The notes below the pieces were generated by a model. It saw only the letters and a list, made by a program, of their open reading frames with translations. It did no database searches and was not told the DNA's origin. DNA of 64,000 bases from Christiangramia crocea (GTDB lineage Bacteria; Bacteroidota; Bacteroidia; Flavobacteriales; Flavobacteriaceae), in NCBI RefSeq assembly GCF_022410465.1, contig NZ_JAJSON010000016.1:186001-250000 (forward strand), read 5' to 3'. Of this stretch, positions 34,425-42,652 are shown piece after piece. Each line of letters begins with the position of its first letter. The first letter of the stretch is position 1. Position numbers and translations under genes: made by a program.

Positions 34425-35863
34425 TGACTTAGAATTTTATAAAGTTGTTTGCGTTCCAATGAAAAAACAGTCAGAAGGAATACTCCTGTAATAGCTATCC
34501 CTACAATATAATTTTCTCTGAAAAATGAGAAGGAAAGTATTGAAAGTCCAACAGAAAGCAACAGATAAAAACTTATTTTTTTAACGTTATAAGGCACGGG
34601 ATAGTACTTTTTCCCCAGAAAATAGGAAATAAGCATCATGCTGCCGTATGCCACCAGTGTAGCCCAGGCGGCTGCCATGAACCCCATGACCGGGATGAGA
34701 AAAATATTCAGTAAAATGGTAATGATCGCTCCAAAAATGGAAATATACATTCCGGTTCGGGTCCTATCGGTGAGCTTGTACCACACCGAAAGGTTATGAT
34801 AAACACCCAAAAAGAGGTTTGCCAGTAAGATTATAGGTACAATACCTATCGCCATCCAGTATTCAGAATCACGTATCACCAGTGCCTTGAAAACATCTAT
34901 AAAACTAACCAGAACGAGGAAAATGAGACTTCCGCAGATCACAAAATATTTCAGTATTTCGGCATAGATTTCTCTTGCATTTTCCTTCTGGGAATGGTTA
35001 AAGAAAAATGGTTCGGCCCCCATTTTAAATGCCTGTACGAAGATCGTCATAAAAACTGCCAGTTTATAGCAGCCTGAATAAGCTCCCATAACCTCTTCCG
35101 AGATCATATCCTTAATAAGAAGTTTGTCTAGATTTTCATTTATTACAAAGGCAATACCAGCCACCATAATGGGCCAGCCATATTTCCACATTTGTCTGAA
35201 AATAGAGAATTCAAAGCTTATCCTGGTCCTAAAGAAATAAGGCAGCAATAACAGGAAGGTAGCTCCGCTGGCTGCCACATTCGCCATGAAAATATAGCCT
35301 ACAATATCCTTAGGTCCGTAGTTATTTAAAACAAATTGAGGAGCGTACTGAGGATAATCTCTTACAAACCAGAGAAAATAGAAATTTAGAATAACGTATA
35401 TAAGAATATTTATGATCTTGATCCCTGCAAATTTGCCAGGTCTACCCGTAGCCCGAAGATAGGCAAAGGGTACAACCACCAGGGTATCCAGTACCAGGAC
35501 GCTAAACAGCAGCTGGAAGTAGAACGGATCAAGATCCATTAAAGCTATAAGTGAATCCTGGAAAATAAAGACCCCTGCGGCAAAAATAACGGTAGTTACG
35601 GTTAGTGCGATAAAAGCAGTCGAAAATACCCGGCCTTTTTCCTTCTCCCTGCTAAAGAACCTGAAAAAAGAAGTTTCCATACCATAAGTAAGAATGACAT
35701 TAAAGAAAGCCGCCCAAACATAAAAAACTGTATTAACAGAATACTCCTCTGCAGGCAGGATATTGGTATGTAAAGGTACCAGCACAAAGTTCATCAGGCG
35801 TGGAAATACCGTCGCAAAACCGTAAATAAGAGTGTCTTGAAAAAATCTTTTTAAAGTACTCAA
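34421..35863 (-). CDS. Polysaccharide biosynthesis flippase (Wzx-like, MOP family)
   Basis: A 480-residue membrane protein with about 14 hydrophobic segments, the pattern of O-antigen/lipid-II flippases. The N-terminal segment [24 protein letters not shown] and [19 protein letters not shown] are typical. It would move lipid-linked sugars across the inner membrane. It begins the run with dut, the nucleotidyltransferase, the TPR gene, the DUF4292 lipoprotein and the EnvC-like gene; all are within 20 bases of each other, so one transcript is likely. Confidence 0.9.
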   Translation of the reverse strand: MSTLKRFFQDTLIYGFATVFPRLMNFVLVPLHTNILPAEEYSVNTVFYVWAAFFNVILTYGMETSFFRFFSREKEKGRVFSTAFIALTVTTVIFAAGVFIFQDSLIALMDLDPFYFQLLFSVLVLDTLVVVPFAYLRATGRPGKFAGIKIINILIYVILNFYFLWFVRDYPQYAPQFVLNNYGPKDIVGYIFMANVAASGATFLLLLPYFFRTRISFEFSIFRQMWKYGWPIMVAGIAFVINENLDKLLIKDMISEEVMGAYSGCYKLAVFMTIFVQAFKMGAEPFFFNHSQKENAREIYAEILKYFVICGSLIFLVLVSFIDVFKALVIRDSEYWMAIGIVPIILLANLFLGVYHNLSVWYKLTDRTRTGMYISIFGAIITILLNIFLIPVMGFMAAAWATLVAYGSMMLISYFLGKKYYPVPYNVKKISFYLLLSVGLSILSFSFFRENYIVGIAITGVFLLTVFSLERKQLYKILSQ

Positions 35864-35923
35864 CAGGAGCGGGTTGATTTATTACAAATATCTGAATAAA
35901 TCACAATTATGAAAGGTAATCCC

Positions 35924-36367
35924 TTATTCCTTTTCCACAATTCCAGTGAGTTTATAGTATTTTACCTGATCATTCTGGGTAAAAACAAGAATAGCCTCGT
36001 CATCGTCTATGTCAAACGGACTTTTTTCAGGAAGTTGAGGTGGTTTATTCCCATATTCTTCTTTTGGGTCTTTATGCATTACCATATCTCCAGAGCCCAT
36101 GCGGAAATCTGCCACATATAGATTCGATTTTTCCTCACTCTTCTTAAGATCTGATTTCATCCCGTGAAAATAAACGGCATCCAGGGATATCCTCTGGTCC
36201 TGTATAGTTGTAACGGGAATATTAAGTCTGATGCCATTCGAATTGTAGGTATAATAGACCTCGCTGAACTGTGCGGGGATGTGCTCCTGAAGGTCTTTAT
36301 TGGATCCGCAGGACGCGAATACTGTCAGAATAAGTATTCCGGCCATAAATCGTAATGCATTTTTCAT
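35924..36367 (-). CDS. Small lipoprotein, unknown function
   Basis: A 147-residue lipoprotein with signal peptide MKNALRFMAGILILTVFASC and lipid Cys20. The remaining sequence is beta-rich, with FDIDDDEAILVFTQNDQVKYYKL near the end and an acidic stretch. I do not recognise a family. It lies after the atp operon, separated by the terminator at 36421-36443 and a repeat, and stops 60 bases before the start of the flippase gene, which is on the same strand. A separate single-gene unit is most likely. Confidence 0.7.
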   Translation of the reverse strand: MKNALRFMAGILILTVFASCGSNKDLQEHIPAQFSEVYYTYNSNGIRLNIPVTTIQDQRISLDAVYFHGMKSDLKKSEEKSNLYVADFRMGSGDMVMHKDPKEEYGNKPPQLPEKSPFDIDDDEAILVFTQNDQVKYYKLTGIVEKE

Positions 36368-36420
36368 AATCTCGGTTTTTTAGATTCTGAAGTTATAAAA
36401 ACAAAACCTGTACCAAAGAA

Positions 36421-36443
36421 AAAGCCCTCAATTATGAGGGCTT
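36421..36443 (-). terminator. Terminator of the atp operon
   Basis: A perfect 9-base-pair stem, AAGCCCTCA with TGAGGGCTT and a 4-base loop. On the minus strand the second arm runs on into TTTTTCTTT. It lies 78 bases after the atpG stop. Confidence 0.85.
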
Positions 36444-36460
36444 AAGTTTTTAATGTCTTA

Positions 36461-36505
36461 TCCTGAACCTGATTCAGGAACTCGGATAAACTGAAACAAG
36501 TTCAG
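36461..36505. repeat. Intergenic repeat-like element of two hairpins
   Basis: TCCTGAA-CCTGA-TTCAGGA (36461-36479) and CTGAA-ACAAG-TTCAG (36491-36505) are two adjoining inverted repeats between atpG and its terminator. Related pieces (TCATCCTG, CAGGATCT) recur near 18601-18640 and 21363-21390, so this may be one member of a dispersed intergenic family. Confidence 0.5.
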
Positions 36506-36520
36506 CCTGACAATTATAAA

Positions 36521-37381
36521 TTATCCATTAAGAGCTTCTGCACCACCAACGATCTCGAGGATTTCATTGGTAATGGAGGCCTGTCTTGCTTTGTTATAAG
36601 AAAGTTTAAGGTCGTCCCTAAGCTCTTTCGCGTTATCTGTGGCTTTGTGCATGGCCGTCATACGGGCACCATGCTCTGCAGCAAAAGAATCTCTAAGCGC
36701 CTTGAACAGTTGCATCTTAAGAGATTTAGGAATAAGATCCTTTACGATCTCCAGTTTTGAAGGTTCAAAGATATAATCCAGTTGCTTATTGCTTTCGCTC
36801 TCGAACCTCTGGATAGGAAGGAACTGTTCATCCATCACGATCTGGGTAGCTGCATTCTTGAACTGGTTGTAAACGATATCAATTTTATCGTATTTGCCCT
36901 CAACGAACTTCTCCATCAGATCATCAGCGATCTCAGAAACATTTTCAAAGGTAAGCTCGTCAAAAATCCCGTTGTTGTTTTTATAAACATCATAGGACTT
37001 CTTAAGGATATCGTTGGCCTTCTTACCCAAAGTAAGAACTTCAACATCTTTCCCCTGATATTCCTCCTGGATCTTACTTTTCACCTTCTTAATGATATTG
37101 GTGTTAAAAGCTCCTGCCAGTCCCTTGTTAGAGGAAATAGCAACAATTAGAACTTTTTTCACCTCACGTTCCTCGGCATACTTGCTTCCGGAATCATCAT
37201 CAAGAGTAGCACTTAAATCCTGCAGCAACTGGGTTAGCTTTTCAGCATAAGGCCTCATGGAAGTGATCGCATCCTGAGCCTTGCTCAACTTTGCAGCCGA
37301 CACCATCTTCATGGCACTGGTGATCTGCATCGTTGATGATACCGAAGTAATCCTGCTACGTAATTCTTTTAAGTTTGCCAT
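36521..37381 (-). CDS. atpG: F-type ATP synthase gamma subunit
   Basis: The central rotor stalk that turns inside the alpha3beta3 head. It is 286 residues, with the conserved N-terminal helix (ELRSRITSVSSTMQITSAMKMVSAAKL), SSNKGLAGAFNTNI and the C-terminal helix (NKARQASITNEILEIVGGAEAL) that pairs with it. It is the last gene of the cluster, followed by the terminator at 36421-36443. Confidence 0.98.
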   Translation of the reverse strand: MANLKELRSRITSVSSTMQITSAMKMVSAAKLSKAQDAITSMRPYAEKLTQLLQDLSATLDDDSGSKYAEEREVKKVLIVAISSNKGLAGAFNTNIIKKVKSKIQEEYQGKDVEVLTLGKKANDILKKSYDVYKNNNGIFDELTFENVSEIADDLMEKFVEGKYDKIDIVYNQFKNAATQIVMDEQFLPIQRFESESNKQLDYIFEPSKLEIVKDLIPKSLKMQLFKALRDSFAAEHGARMTAMHKATDNAKELRDDLKLSYNKARQASITNEILEIVGGAEALNG

Positions 37382-37394
37382 TTGTTATAATTAT

Positions 37395-37422
37395 AAATTC
37401 AGAATTTGAAATTCAGAATTTT
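37395..37422 (-). repeat. 14-base direct repeat in the atpA-atpG spacer
   Basis: AAATTCAGAATTTG and AAATTCAGAATTTT lie end to end in the 45-base gap between atpA and atpG. Each copy is itself nearly palindromic (AAATTC-A-GAATTT). Confidence 0.6.
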
Positions 37423-37426
37423 AAAA

Positions 37427-39007
37427 TTAGTTCTTGTATTTTGATGAAAGCTCTTTGGCAACCGAAGTTAAAGTATCGGTAACTTCATCTGTTAGTTTTC
37501 CTGCTTTAAGAGTATCAAGAACATCTCTGTGCTTAGCATTAAGATATTCAAGGAAATCTACTTCAAATTCTTTAACCTTATCTACAGGTACATCTTTTAA
37601 AAGGTTCTTAGAACCCGCATAAATGATCGCGATCTGGTTCTCCACCGGATAAGGATCATTTTGTCCCTGTTTAAGGATCTCCACGTTACGCTTTCCTTTA
37701 GAGATCACGTTCATGGTAGCTGCATCAAGGTCAGATCCAAACTTGGCAAATGCTTCAAGTTCACGATACTGAGCCTGGTCTAGCTTCAACGTACCAGCAA
37801 CTTTCTTCATAGACTTGATCTGAGCATTTCCCCCTACACGAGATACTGAGATACCCACATCAATCGCAGGACGAACCCCTGAGTTGAAAAGGTCTGATGT
37901 TAAGAATATCTGTCCGTCAGTGATCGAAATCACGTTCGTAGGTATATATGCTGAAACGTCTCCTGCCTGAGTCTCGATAATAGGAAGAGCGGTAAGTGAT
38001 CCACCACCTTTTACTTTATCTTTAAGAATGTCGGGAAGGTCGTTCATTTGTTTTGCGATATTGTCATCGGCTATCACTTTTGCGGAACGCTCAAGAAGTC
38101 TTGAGTGAAGGAAGAATACGTCCCCTGGATATGCTTCACGCCCTGGTGGACGACGAAGTAGAAGCGATACTTCACGATACGCAACTGCCTGCTTTGAAAG
38201 ATCATCATAAACGATCAATGCAGGACGCCCTGTATCTCTGAAATATTCACCTATCGCAGCACCCGCAAAAGGAGCATACACCTGCATTGGCGCAGGATCT
38301 GATGCGTTTGCAGCAACAATGGTTGTATAAGCAAGAGCTCCCTTATCTTCAAGTGTTTTGGCGATCGCCGCAACTGTAGAAGCTTTCTGCCCTATAGCAA
38401 CATATATACAGTATACCGGTTCACCGGCATCATAAAATTCTTTCTGGTTAAGAATGGTATCGATACAAACGGTAGTTTTACCGGTTTGACGGTCACCAAT
38501 CACCAGCTCACGCTGTCCTCTTCCAACAGGGACCATTGCATCAATAGATTTGATACCTGTTTGAAGCGGTTCACTTACAGGCTGACGATAGATTACACCC
38601 GGAGCCTTACGCTCAAGAGGCATCTCATATGTTTCACCTTCAATAGCTCCCTTACCATCAATCGGGTTTCCAAGAGTATCAACCACACGGCCAACAATTC
38701 CTTCTCCAACCTTGATAGAAGCGATACGCTGAGTTCTTTTCACAGTAGAGCCTTCTTTGATCTCCTTTGCAGGACCTAAAAGTACTACCCCAACATTGTC
38801 TTCTTCAAGGTTAAGAACGATTCCTTCAAGACCACTCTCAAACTGAACTAATTCCCCGTACTGAGCATTAGCAAGCCCATATACGTTAGCAATACCGTCA
38901 CCTACGGTTAGAACGGTACCTACTTCGTCTAAAGAGGCCTTGGATTCAAAACCTGATAATTGTTGTTTTAATATTGCTGATACTTCAGCAGGATTTACTT
39001 CTGCCAT
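37427..39007 (-). CDS. atpA: F-type ATP synthase alpha subunit
   Basis: The non-catalytic nucleotide-binding subunit of the F1 head. It is 526 residues with Walker [10 protein letters not shown] near 172-180, [16 protein letters not shown], and the alpha-subunit signature [14 protein letters not shown]. Spacing to atpH is 45 bases and to atpG 45 bases. Confidence 0.98.
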   Translation of the reverse strand: MAEVNPAEVSAILKQQLSGFESKASLDEVGTVLTVGDGIANVYGLANAQYGELVQFESGLEGIVLNLEEDNVGVVLLGPAKEIKEGSTVKRTQRIASIKVGEGIVGRVVDTLGNPIDGKGAIEGETYEMPLERKAPGVIYRQPVSEPLQTGIKSIDAMVPVGRGQRELVIGDRQTGKTTVCIDTILNQKEFYDAGEPVYCIYVAIGQKASTVAAIAKTLEDKGALAYTTIVAANASDPAPMQVYAPFAGAAIGEYFRDTGRPALIVYDDLSKQAVAYREVSLLLRRPPGREAYPGDVFFLHSRLLERSAKVIADDNIAKQMNDLPDILKDKVKGGGSLTALPIIETQAGDVSAYIPTNVISITDGQIFLTSDLFNSGVRPAIDVGISVSRVGGNAQIKSMKKVAGTLKLDQAQYRELEAFAKFGSDLDAATMNVISKGKRNVEILKQGQNDPYPVENQIAIIYAGSKNLLKDVPVDKVKEFEVDFLEYLNAKHRDVLDTLKAGKLTDEVTDTLTSVAKELSSKYKN

Positions 39008-39052
39008 AATTATTCAAGATAAAATGGTACGCCGCTGGCGCACCGGTTTTAA

Positions 39053-39607
39053 TTAAATTTTTGAAACGTATGTGTTGTCTTTTAATTCTCTTTTTAGTCT
39101 GGTTAAGTTACGGGCCACACTTGCATCATACTGCAAATCCCCAATTCTTAACACGAAACCACCAATAATATCCTCATCAACGATATTCTTGATAGTGGCT
39201 TCAGAACCGGTTAGTTCCCTTACTTTGGAAAGAACCGTCGATTCCAAATCTTTATCCAGAGGCACAGCAGTAGTTACAACCGCCTGCCTTACATTGTTCA
39301 TTTCATTAAACTGGATGATATATTGTCTGGCTACCAGGTGAAGGATGTTTATCCTTCCATTTTCCAGTAAGATATCTATAGCACCCTTTGTAATAGCATC
39401 AAGATCCTTGAAGATCTCAAGTAAGGCACTTTTTTTTATACTGTTCTTAACAACAGGACTCGTAAGCATCTTCTCAAGATCCCAACTGTTCAGGACAGTT
39501 TGAGAAATGGAGTGCATATCCTCATGTACGGCTTCTGCCGAATTCTTATCCTTTGCTAAAGAAAGGATGGCCTTTGCATATCGTTGTGCAGCTCTGGTTC
39601 CTCTCAT
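39053..39607 (-). CDS. atpH: F-type ATP synthase delta subunit
   Basis: Links the F1 head to the outer stalk. It is 184 residues, with the N-terminal RAAQRYAKAILSLA and the C-terminal IIGGFVLRIGDLQYDASVARNLTRLK, the delta/OSCP signature. It starts 3 bases after the atpF stop. Confidence 0.95.
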   Translation of the reverse strand: MRGTRAAQRYAKAILSLAKDKNSAEAVHEDMHSISQTVLNSWDLEKMLTSPVVKNSIKKSALLEIFKDLDAITKGAIDILLENGRINILHLVARQYIIQFNEMNNVRQAVVTTAVPLDKDLESTVLSKVRELTGSEATIKNIVDEDIIGGFVLRIGDLQYDASVARNLTRLKRELKDNTYVSKI

Positions 39608-39610
39608 AAT

Positions 39611-40105
39611 CTAGTTAAGCTTAGCTTCACCAAGCATCTTCTCGATCATTTGGTGTTGTTCCTTTTTGCCTGATAACTCTTTGCGTAACACTTTCTCGGC
39701 TATCTCCACTGAAAGTTCTGCTACCTGATTCTTCAATTCAGCCATCGCAGATTGTTTCTCAAGCTCAATGCTTCTTTTCGCATCGGCAACGATCTTGTCT
39801 GCTTTTGCCTTGGCTTCTTCAGATGCATCTGCAATAGTCTTTTCTTTTAACTCACGGGCTTCTTTAAGGATCGCATCTCTCTCGGCACGAGCTTCCTTTA
39901 ACAACTGATCGTTATCCGCCTTCAGGTTTTGCATTTCCTTGCGGGCATTCTCAGCTGAAGCCAATGCGTCGTTAATCGACTGTTCCCTGTTTCTTACTGA
40001 ATTAAGAATAGGTTTCCAGGCGAATTTGGCCATGATGAACAATAGTACCAAAAACACGATGGTTTGCCAGAAAAACAAGCCAAATTCGGGAGTTATTAAT
40101 TCCAT
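39611..40105 (-). CDS. atpF: F-type ATP synthase b subunit
   Basis: The outer-stalk b subunit: one N-terminal membrane span (FGLFFWQTIVFLVLLFIMAKF, about 7-27) and a long charged helix of about 120 residues. It is 164 residues. It lies between atpE and atpH, 84 bases after atpE. Confidence 0.95.
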   Translation of the reverse strand: MELITPEFGLFFWQTIVFLVLLFIMAKFAWKPILNSVRNREQSINDALASAENARKEMQNLKADNDQLLKEARAERDAILKEARELKEKTIADASEEAKAKADKIVADAKRSIELEKQSAMAELKNQVAELSVEIAEKVLRKELSGKKEQHQMIEKMLGEAKLN

Positions 40106-40189
40106 AATTTTAAAAAATAATAGTTAAAAACATCATCTAAAAAAAGTCCTTTCGTAACCAACCGTTACGAAAGGAGCTCTTTGAATTAA

Positions 40190-40429
<240 letters not shown>

Positions 40430-40435
40430 TTAAAA

Positions 40436-41527
40436 TTAATGATGTTCATGTTCCTCAACTGCCATCCCGATAAACAGGGCAGACAGAATCGTAAAAATAA
40501 ACGCTTGAAGGAATGCTACCAGCAATTCCAATACTGTTATAAATAAGGCGAAAGGAACCGAAATCCCTGCAACGCCTGCATGTTCTAATATAAATATCAA
40601 CCCGATCAAACTCAGGATAATGATGTGTCCAGCCGTAATGTTCGCAAAAAGACGAATCATAAGAGCGATTGGCTTAATAAACAACCCGGCTCCCTCAACG
40701 ATCGCAAGGATTGGTTTCACCCAGGTAGGAATACCTGGCATCCAGAAAGTGTGCTTCCAGAAGTCCTTATTTCCATTCACCAAAATCAATACTAGTGTGA
40801 ACAAACCAAGAGAAACTGTTACTGCTATATTCCCGGTTACGTTAGCCGCACCTGGTAGAAGTCCCATCAAATTTGTGATCCAGATAAAAAAGAACACCGT
40901 TAAAAGAAACGGCATGAACTTCATGTACTTCTTCTCACCAAGCTGAGGAATAGCAATCTCGTCTCTCACAAAAAGTACCAGGGTCTCAAGAACATTATTA
41001 AATCCTTTGGGAGCATGAGTATTCTTTTTATGATGTCTCGCAAGCCCTACCGAAAAGAAAAGGATCATCAAAATGACCGTAAGGAACATCGCAGCTACAT
41101 TTTTTGTAATAGAAAGGTCCCATGGCTTGCTTGCGTTTAGCGGGTGGTGCTCTGCATCAAACTCCACTGCTGTTGCATCGGCATCCAGCCTGTAAATGTC
41201 TTCATGCAGGTTCACAAATCTCATCCCATCTTTCTCCACCACATGCTCACCTTCGGTATCATGGTGAAATTCACTGGACATAAATGTAACCAGGCCATTT
41301 TCAGTATAAAGTATCACAGGTAATGGAAGAGTCCATGAATTCTCACCTTCTCCAAAAAAATGCCAACCGTGTGAATCGCCAATATGATGCATAATCATCT
41401 CGGTTGCATTAAACTCCTCTTCAGCTTCTTCAGGAGATTCATGCTCCTGAGCAAAAGTAAATAACGGAAAAATGGCAAAAGCCAATGTTAAGTACACGCT
41501 AATCACTAAAGATTTATATGCTGTCAT
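40436..41527 (-). CDS. atpB: F-type ATP synthase a subunit with exported N-terminal extension
   Basis: The proton-channel stator subunit. The channel part is about residues 150-363, with IKPIALMIRLFANITAGHII holding the essential Arg and the C-terminal LELLVAFLQAFIFTILSALFIGM. It is 363 residues, about 90 longer than E. coli's. The extra N-terminus begins with what looks like a signal peptide (SLVISVYLTLAFAIFPLFTFAQ), then about 110 polar residues rich in His, Glu and Asp, before the first channel helix. The operon starts here with a -7 box upstream. Confidence 0.95.
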   Translation of the reverse strand: MTAYKSLVISVYLTLAFAIFPLFTFAQEHESPEEAEEEFNATEMIMHHIGDSHGWHFFGEGENSWTLPLPVILYTENGLVTFMSSEFHHDTEGEHVVEKDGMRFVNLHEDIYRLDADATAVEFDAEHHPLNASKPWDLSITKNVAAMFLTVILMILFFSVGLARHHKKNTHAPKGFNNVLETLVLFVRDEIAIPQLGEKKYMKFMPFLLTVFFFIWITNLMGLLPGAANVTGNIAVTVSLGLFTLVLILVNGNKDFWKHTFWMPGIPTWVKPILAIVEGAGLFIKPIALMIRLFANITAGHIIILSLIGLIFILEHAGVAGISVPFALFITVLELLVAFLQAFIFTILSALFIGMAVEEHEHH

Positions 41528-41570
41528 AGTACCTTTTCTACTTAAAAATTATGGGCTATAAATTTCCGTG

Positions 41571-41578
41571 CAAAGGTA
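41571..41578 (-). promoter_or_regulatory. -7 box of the atp operon
   Basis: On the minus strand this reads TACCTTTG, an exact TAnnTTTG, 43 bases before the atpB ATG. No TTG is present at the expected -33 distance. Confidence 0.5.
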
Positions 41579-41662
41579 TACTTTTAATTTTTATCTGAAA
41601 GAGCCTCTTATAATTTTTTAGGTCTTTACTCAATTTTAACGATTTTGCTGAAATACAGGTGA

Positions 41663-42049
41663 TTATTTAATATTGATAAGTCTTACTGCGTAAATGGTTT
41701 CGAAGATCAGAAATAAAAAATAAGGCACAAAAAACGCGATCATATCCTGAAACGGATTTTGTGTATCGCTAAGCATCATTGGAAGTAAAAAAAGTACGGC
41801 TGCCAGCATCTTAAAAAGACTGCACCCCATAAAAGCAAAACCTGTTTTATCTCGAAATGTATTATGGACATATATGAGGAACACATAAATAAGAAAGGTC
41901 GCAATTACATGAAACCCATAGATAGATATCGTATTATAATACAGATCGGTTTCAAAAATGTAATCCACCAGAACAAACTGGATACCGAAAAGCAACAGTG
42001 AAAAAGGGATAAAAAAACGAAGGAAAGGGATCAGTTTATCTTTCATCAT
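41663..42049 (-). CDS. Four-helix membrane protein near atp operon (DUF6168/AtpI-like)
   Basis: A 128-residue protein with four hydrophobic segments (near 10-28, 42-62, 72-92, 102-122). The position, just before atpB and overlapping the AtpZ gene by 4 bases, is that of AtpI in many operons; I recall Bacteroidetes members being called DUF6168, but cannot confirm. AtpI-type proteins help assemble the c ring and handle Mg2+ or K+. Function is inferred from the position. Confidence 0.75.
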   Translation of the reverse strand: MMKDKLIPFLRFFIPFSLLLFGIQFVLVDYIFETDLYYNTISIYGFHVIATFLIYVFLIYVHNTFRDKTGFAFMGCSLFKMLAAVLFLLPMMLSDTQNPFQDMIAFFVPYFLFLIFETIYAVRLINIK

Positions 42050-42264
42050 TCGTCTTCGTTCAGATTTTTTACTCCCCTGTAAACCTGGTAAAGTGCTATA
42101 AAAACCCCCAGAAGAGATAGGGATATGGTATAGACCGAATATTTGTTGGGATATTTGCCATCAAGCCATACCCCAACAAATACTCCGGCAGCTATTGTAA
42201 TTCCCATTTGAAAGGCAATATTGACAAACTGAAGATACTTATTACGCTGATCTTTTTTCATCAT
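42046..42264 (-). CDS. AtpZ/AtpI-family small membrane protein
   Basis: A 72-residue protein with two membrane segments (about 11-30 and 41-60): LQFVNIAFQMGITIAAGVFVGVW and VYTISLSLLGVFIALYQVY, separated by a LDGKYP turn, as in the AtpZ family. It lies directly before the AtpI-like gene (4-base overlap) and overlaps the end of the bactofilin gene by 23 bases. Its role is thought to be accessory to ATP synthase, in ion balance or ring assembly. Confidence 0.85.
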   Translation of the reverse strand: MMKKDQRNKYLQFVNIAFQMGITIAAGVFVGVWLDGKYPNKYSVYTISLSLLGVFIALYQVYRGVKNLNEDE

Positions 42265-42640
42265 CCTTCTTAAGAGGCTTTATTCCGCCATTCATTTCGC
42301 AGGTAGCATTGAAGACTGCTCCGGGTTCTACAGCTAGTTTTCCTGCAACTACCTCTCCTTCGATATTCGCCGGACTTCTTAAACTCAAAGTTCCCTTTAC
42401 AAATAATTTGCCTTTGAATTTGCCTTCAATATCAGCATTTTCGCATTCCAGGGTTCCATTAATAAGGCCGCCTTCGCTAATAACGACTTTTCCAGGAGTT
42501 TTTAAACTTCCTTCAAGAGTTCCTTCAATCCTAAAGCATCCTTTTCCAGATATATCTCCGGTAATTAAAGTACCCGCGGCAATACGGTTCTGTTGGTTTT
42601 GATCGGTTGTAGGCTTGGTTTTTTTGGGGTCTGAAAACAT
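42242..42640 (-). CDS. Bactofilin
   Basis: A 132-residue polymer-forming cytoskeletal protein. The core (about 19-115) is a right-handed beta-helix with repeats such as TGDISGKGCFRIEGTLEGSL, GLINGTLECENADIEGKFKG, and NIEGEVVAGKLAVEPGAVF; both ends are short, polar and unstructured. Bactofilins position envelope proteins and shape cells. It starts 12 bases after the SprE gene and overlaps AtpZ by 23 bases, so it may be co-transcribed with the gliding gene. Confidence 0.92.
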   Translation of the reverse strand: MFSDPKKTKPTTDQNQQNRIAAGTLITGDISGKGCFRIEGTLEGSLKTPGKVVISEGGLINGTLECENADIEGKFKGKLFVKGTLSLRSPANIEGEVVAGKLAVEPGAVFNATCEMNGGIKPLKKDDEKRSA

Positions 42641-42652
42641 AGTAGGTAGGGT

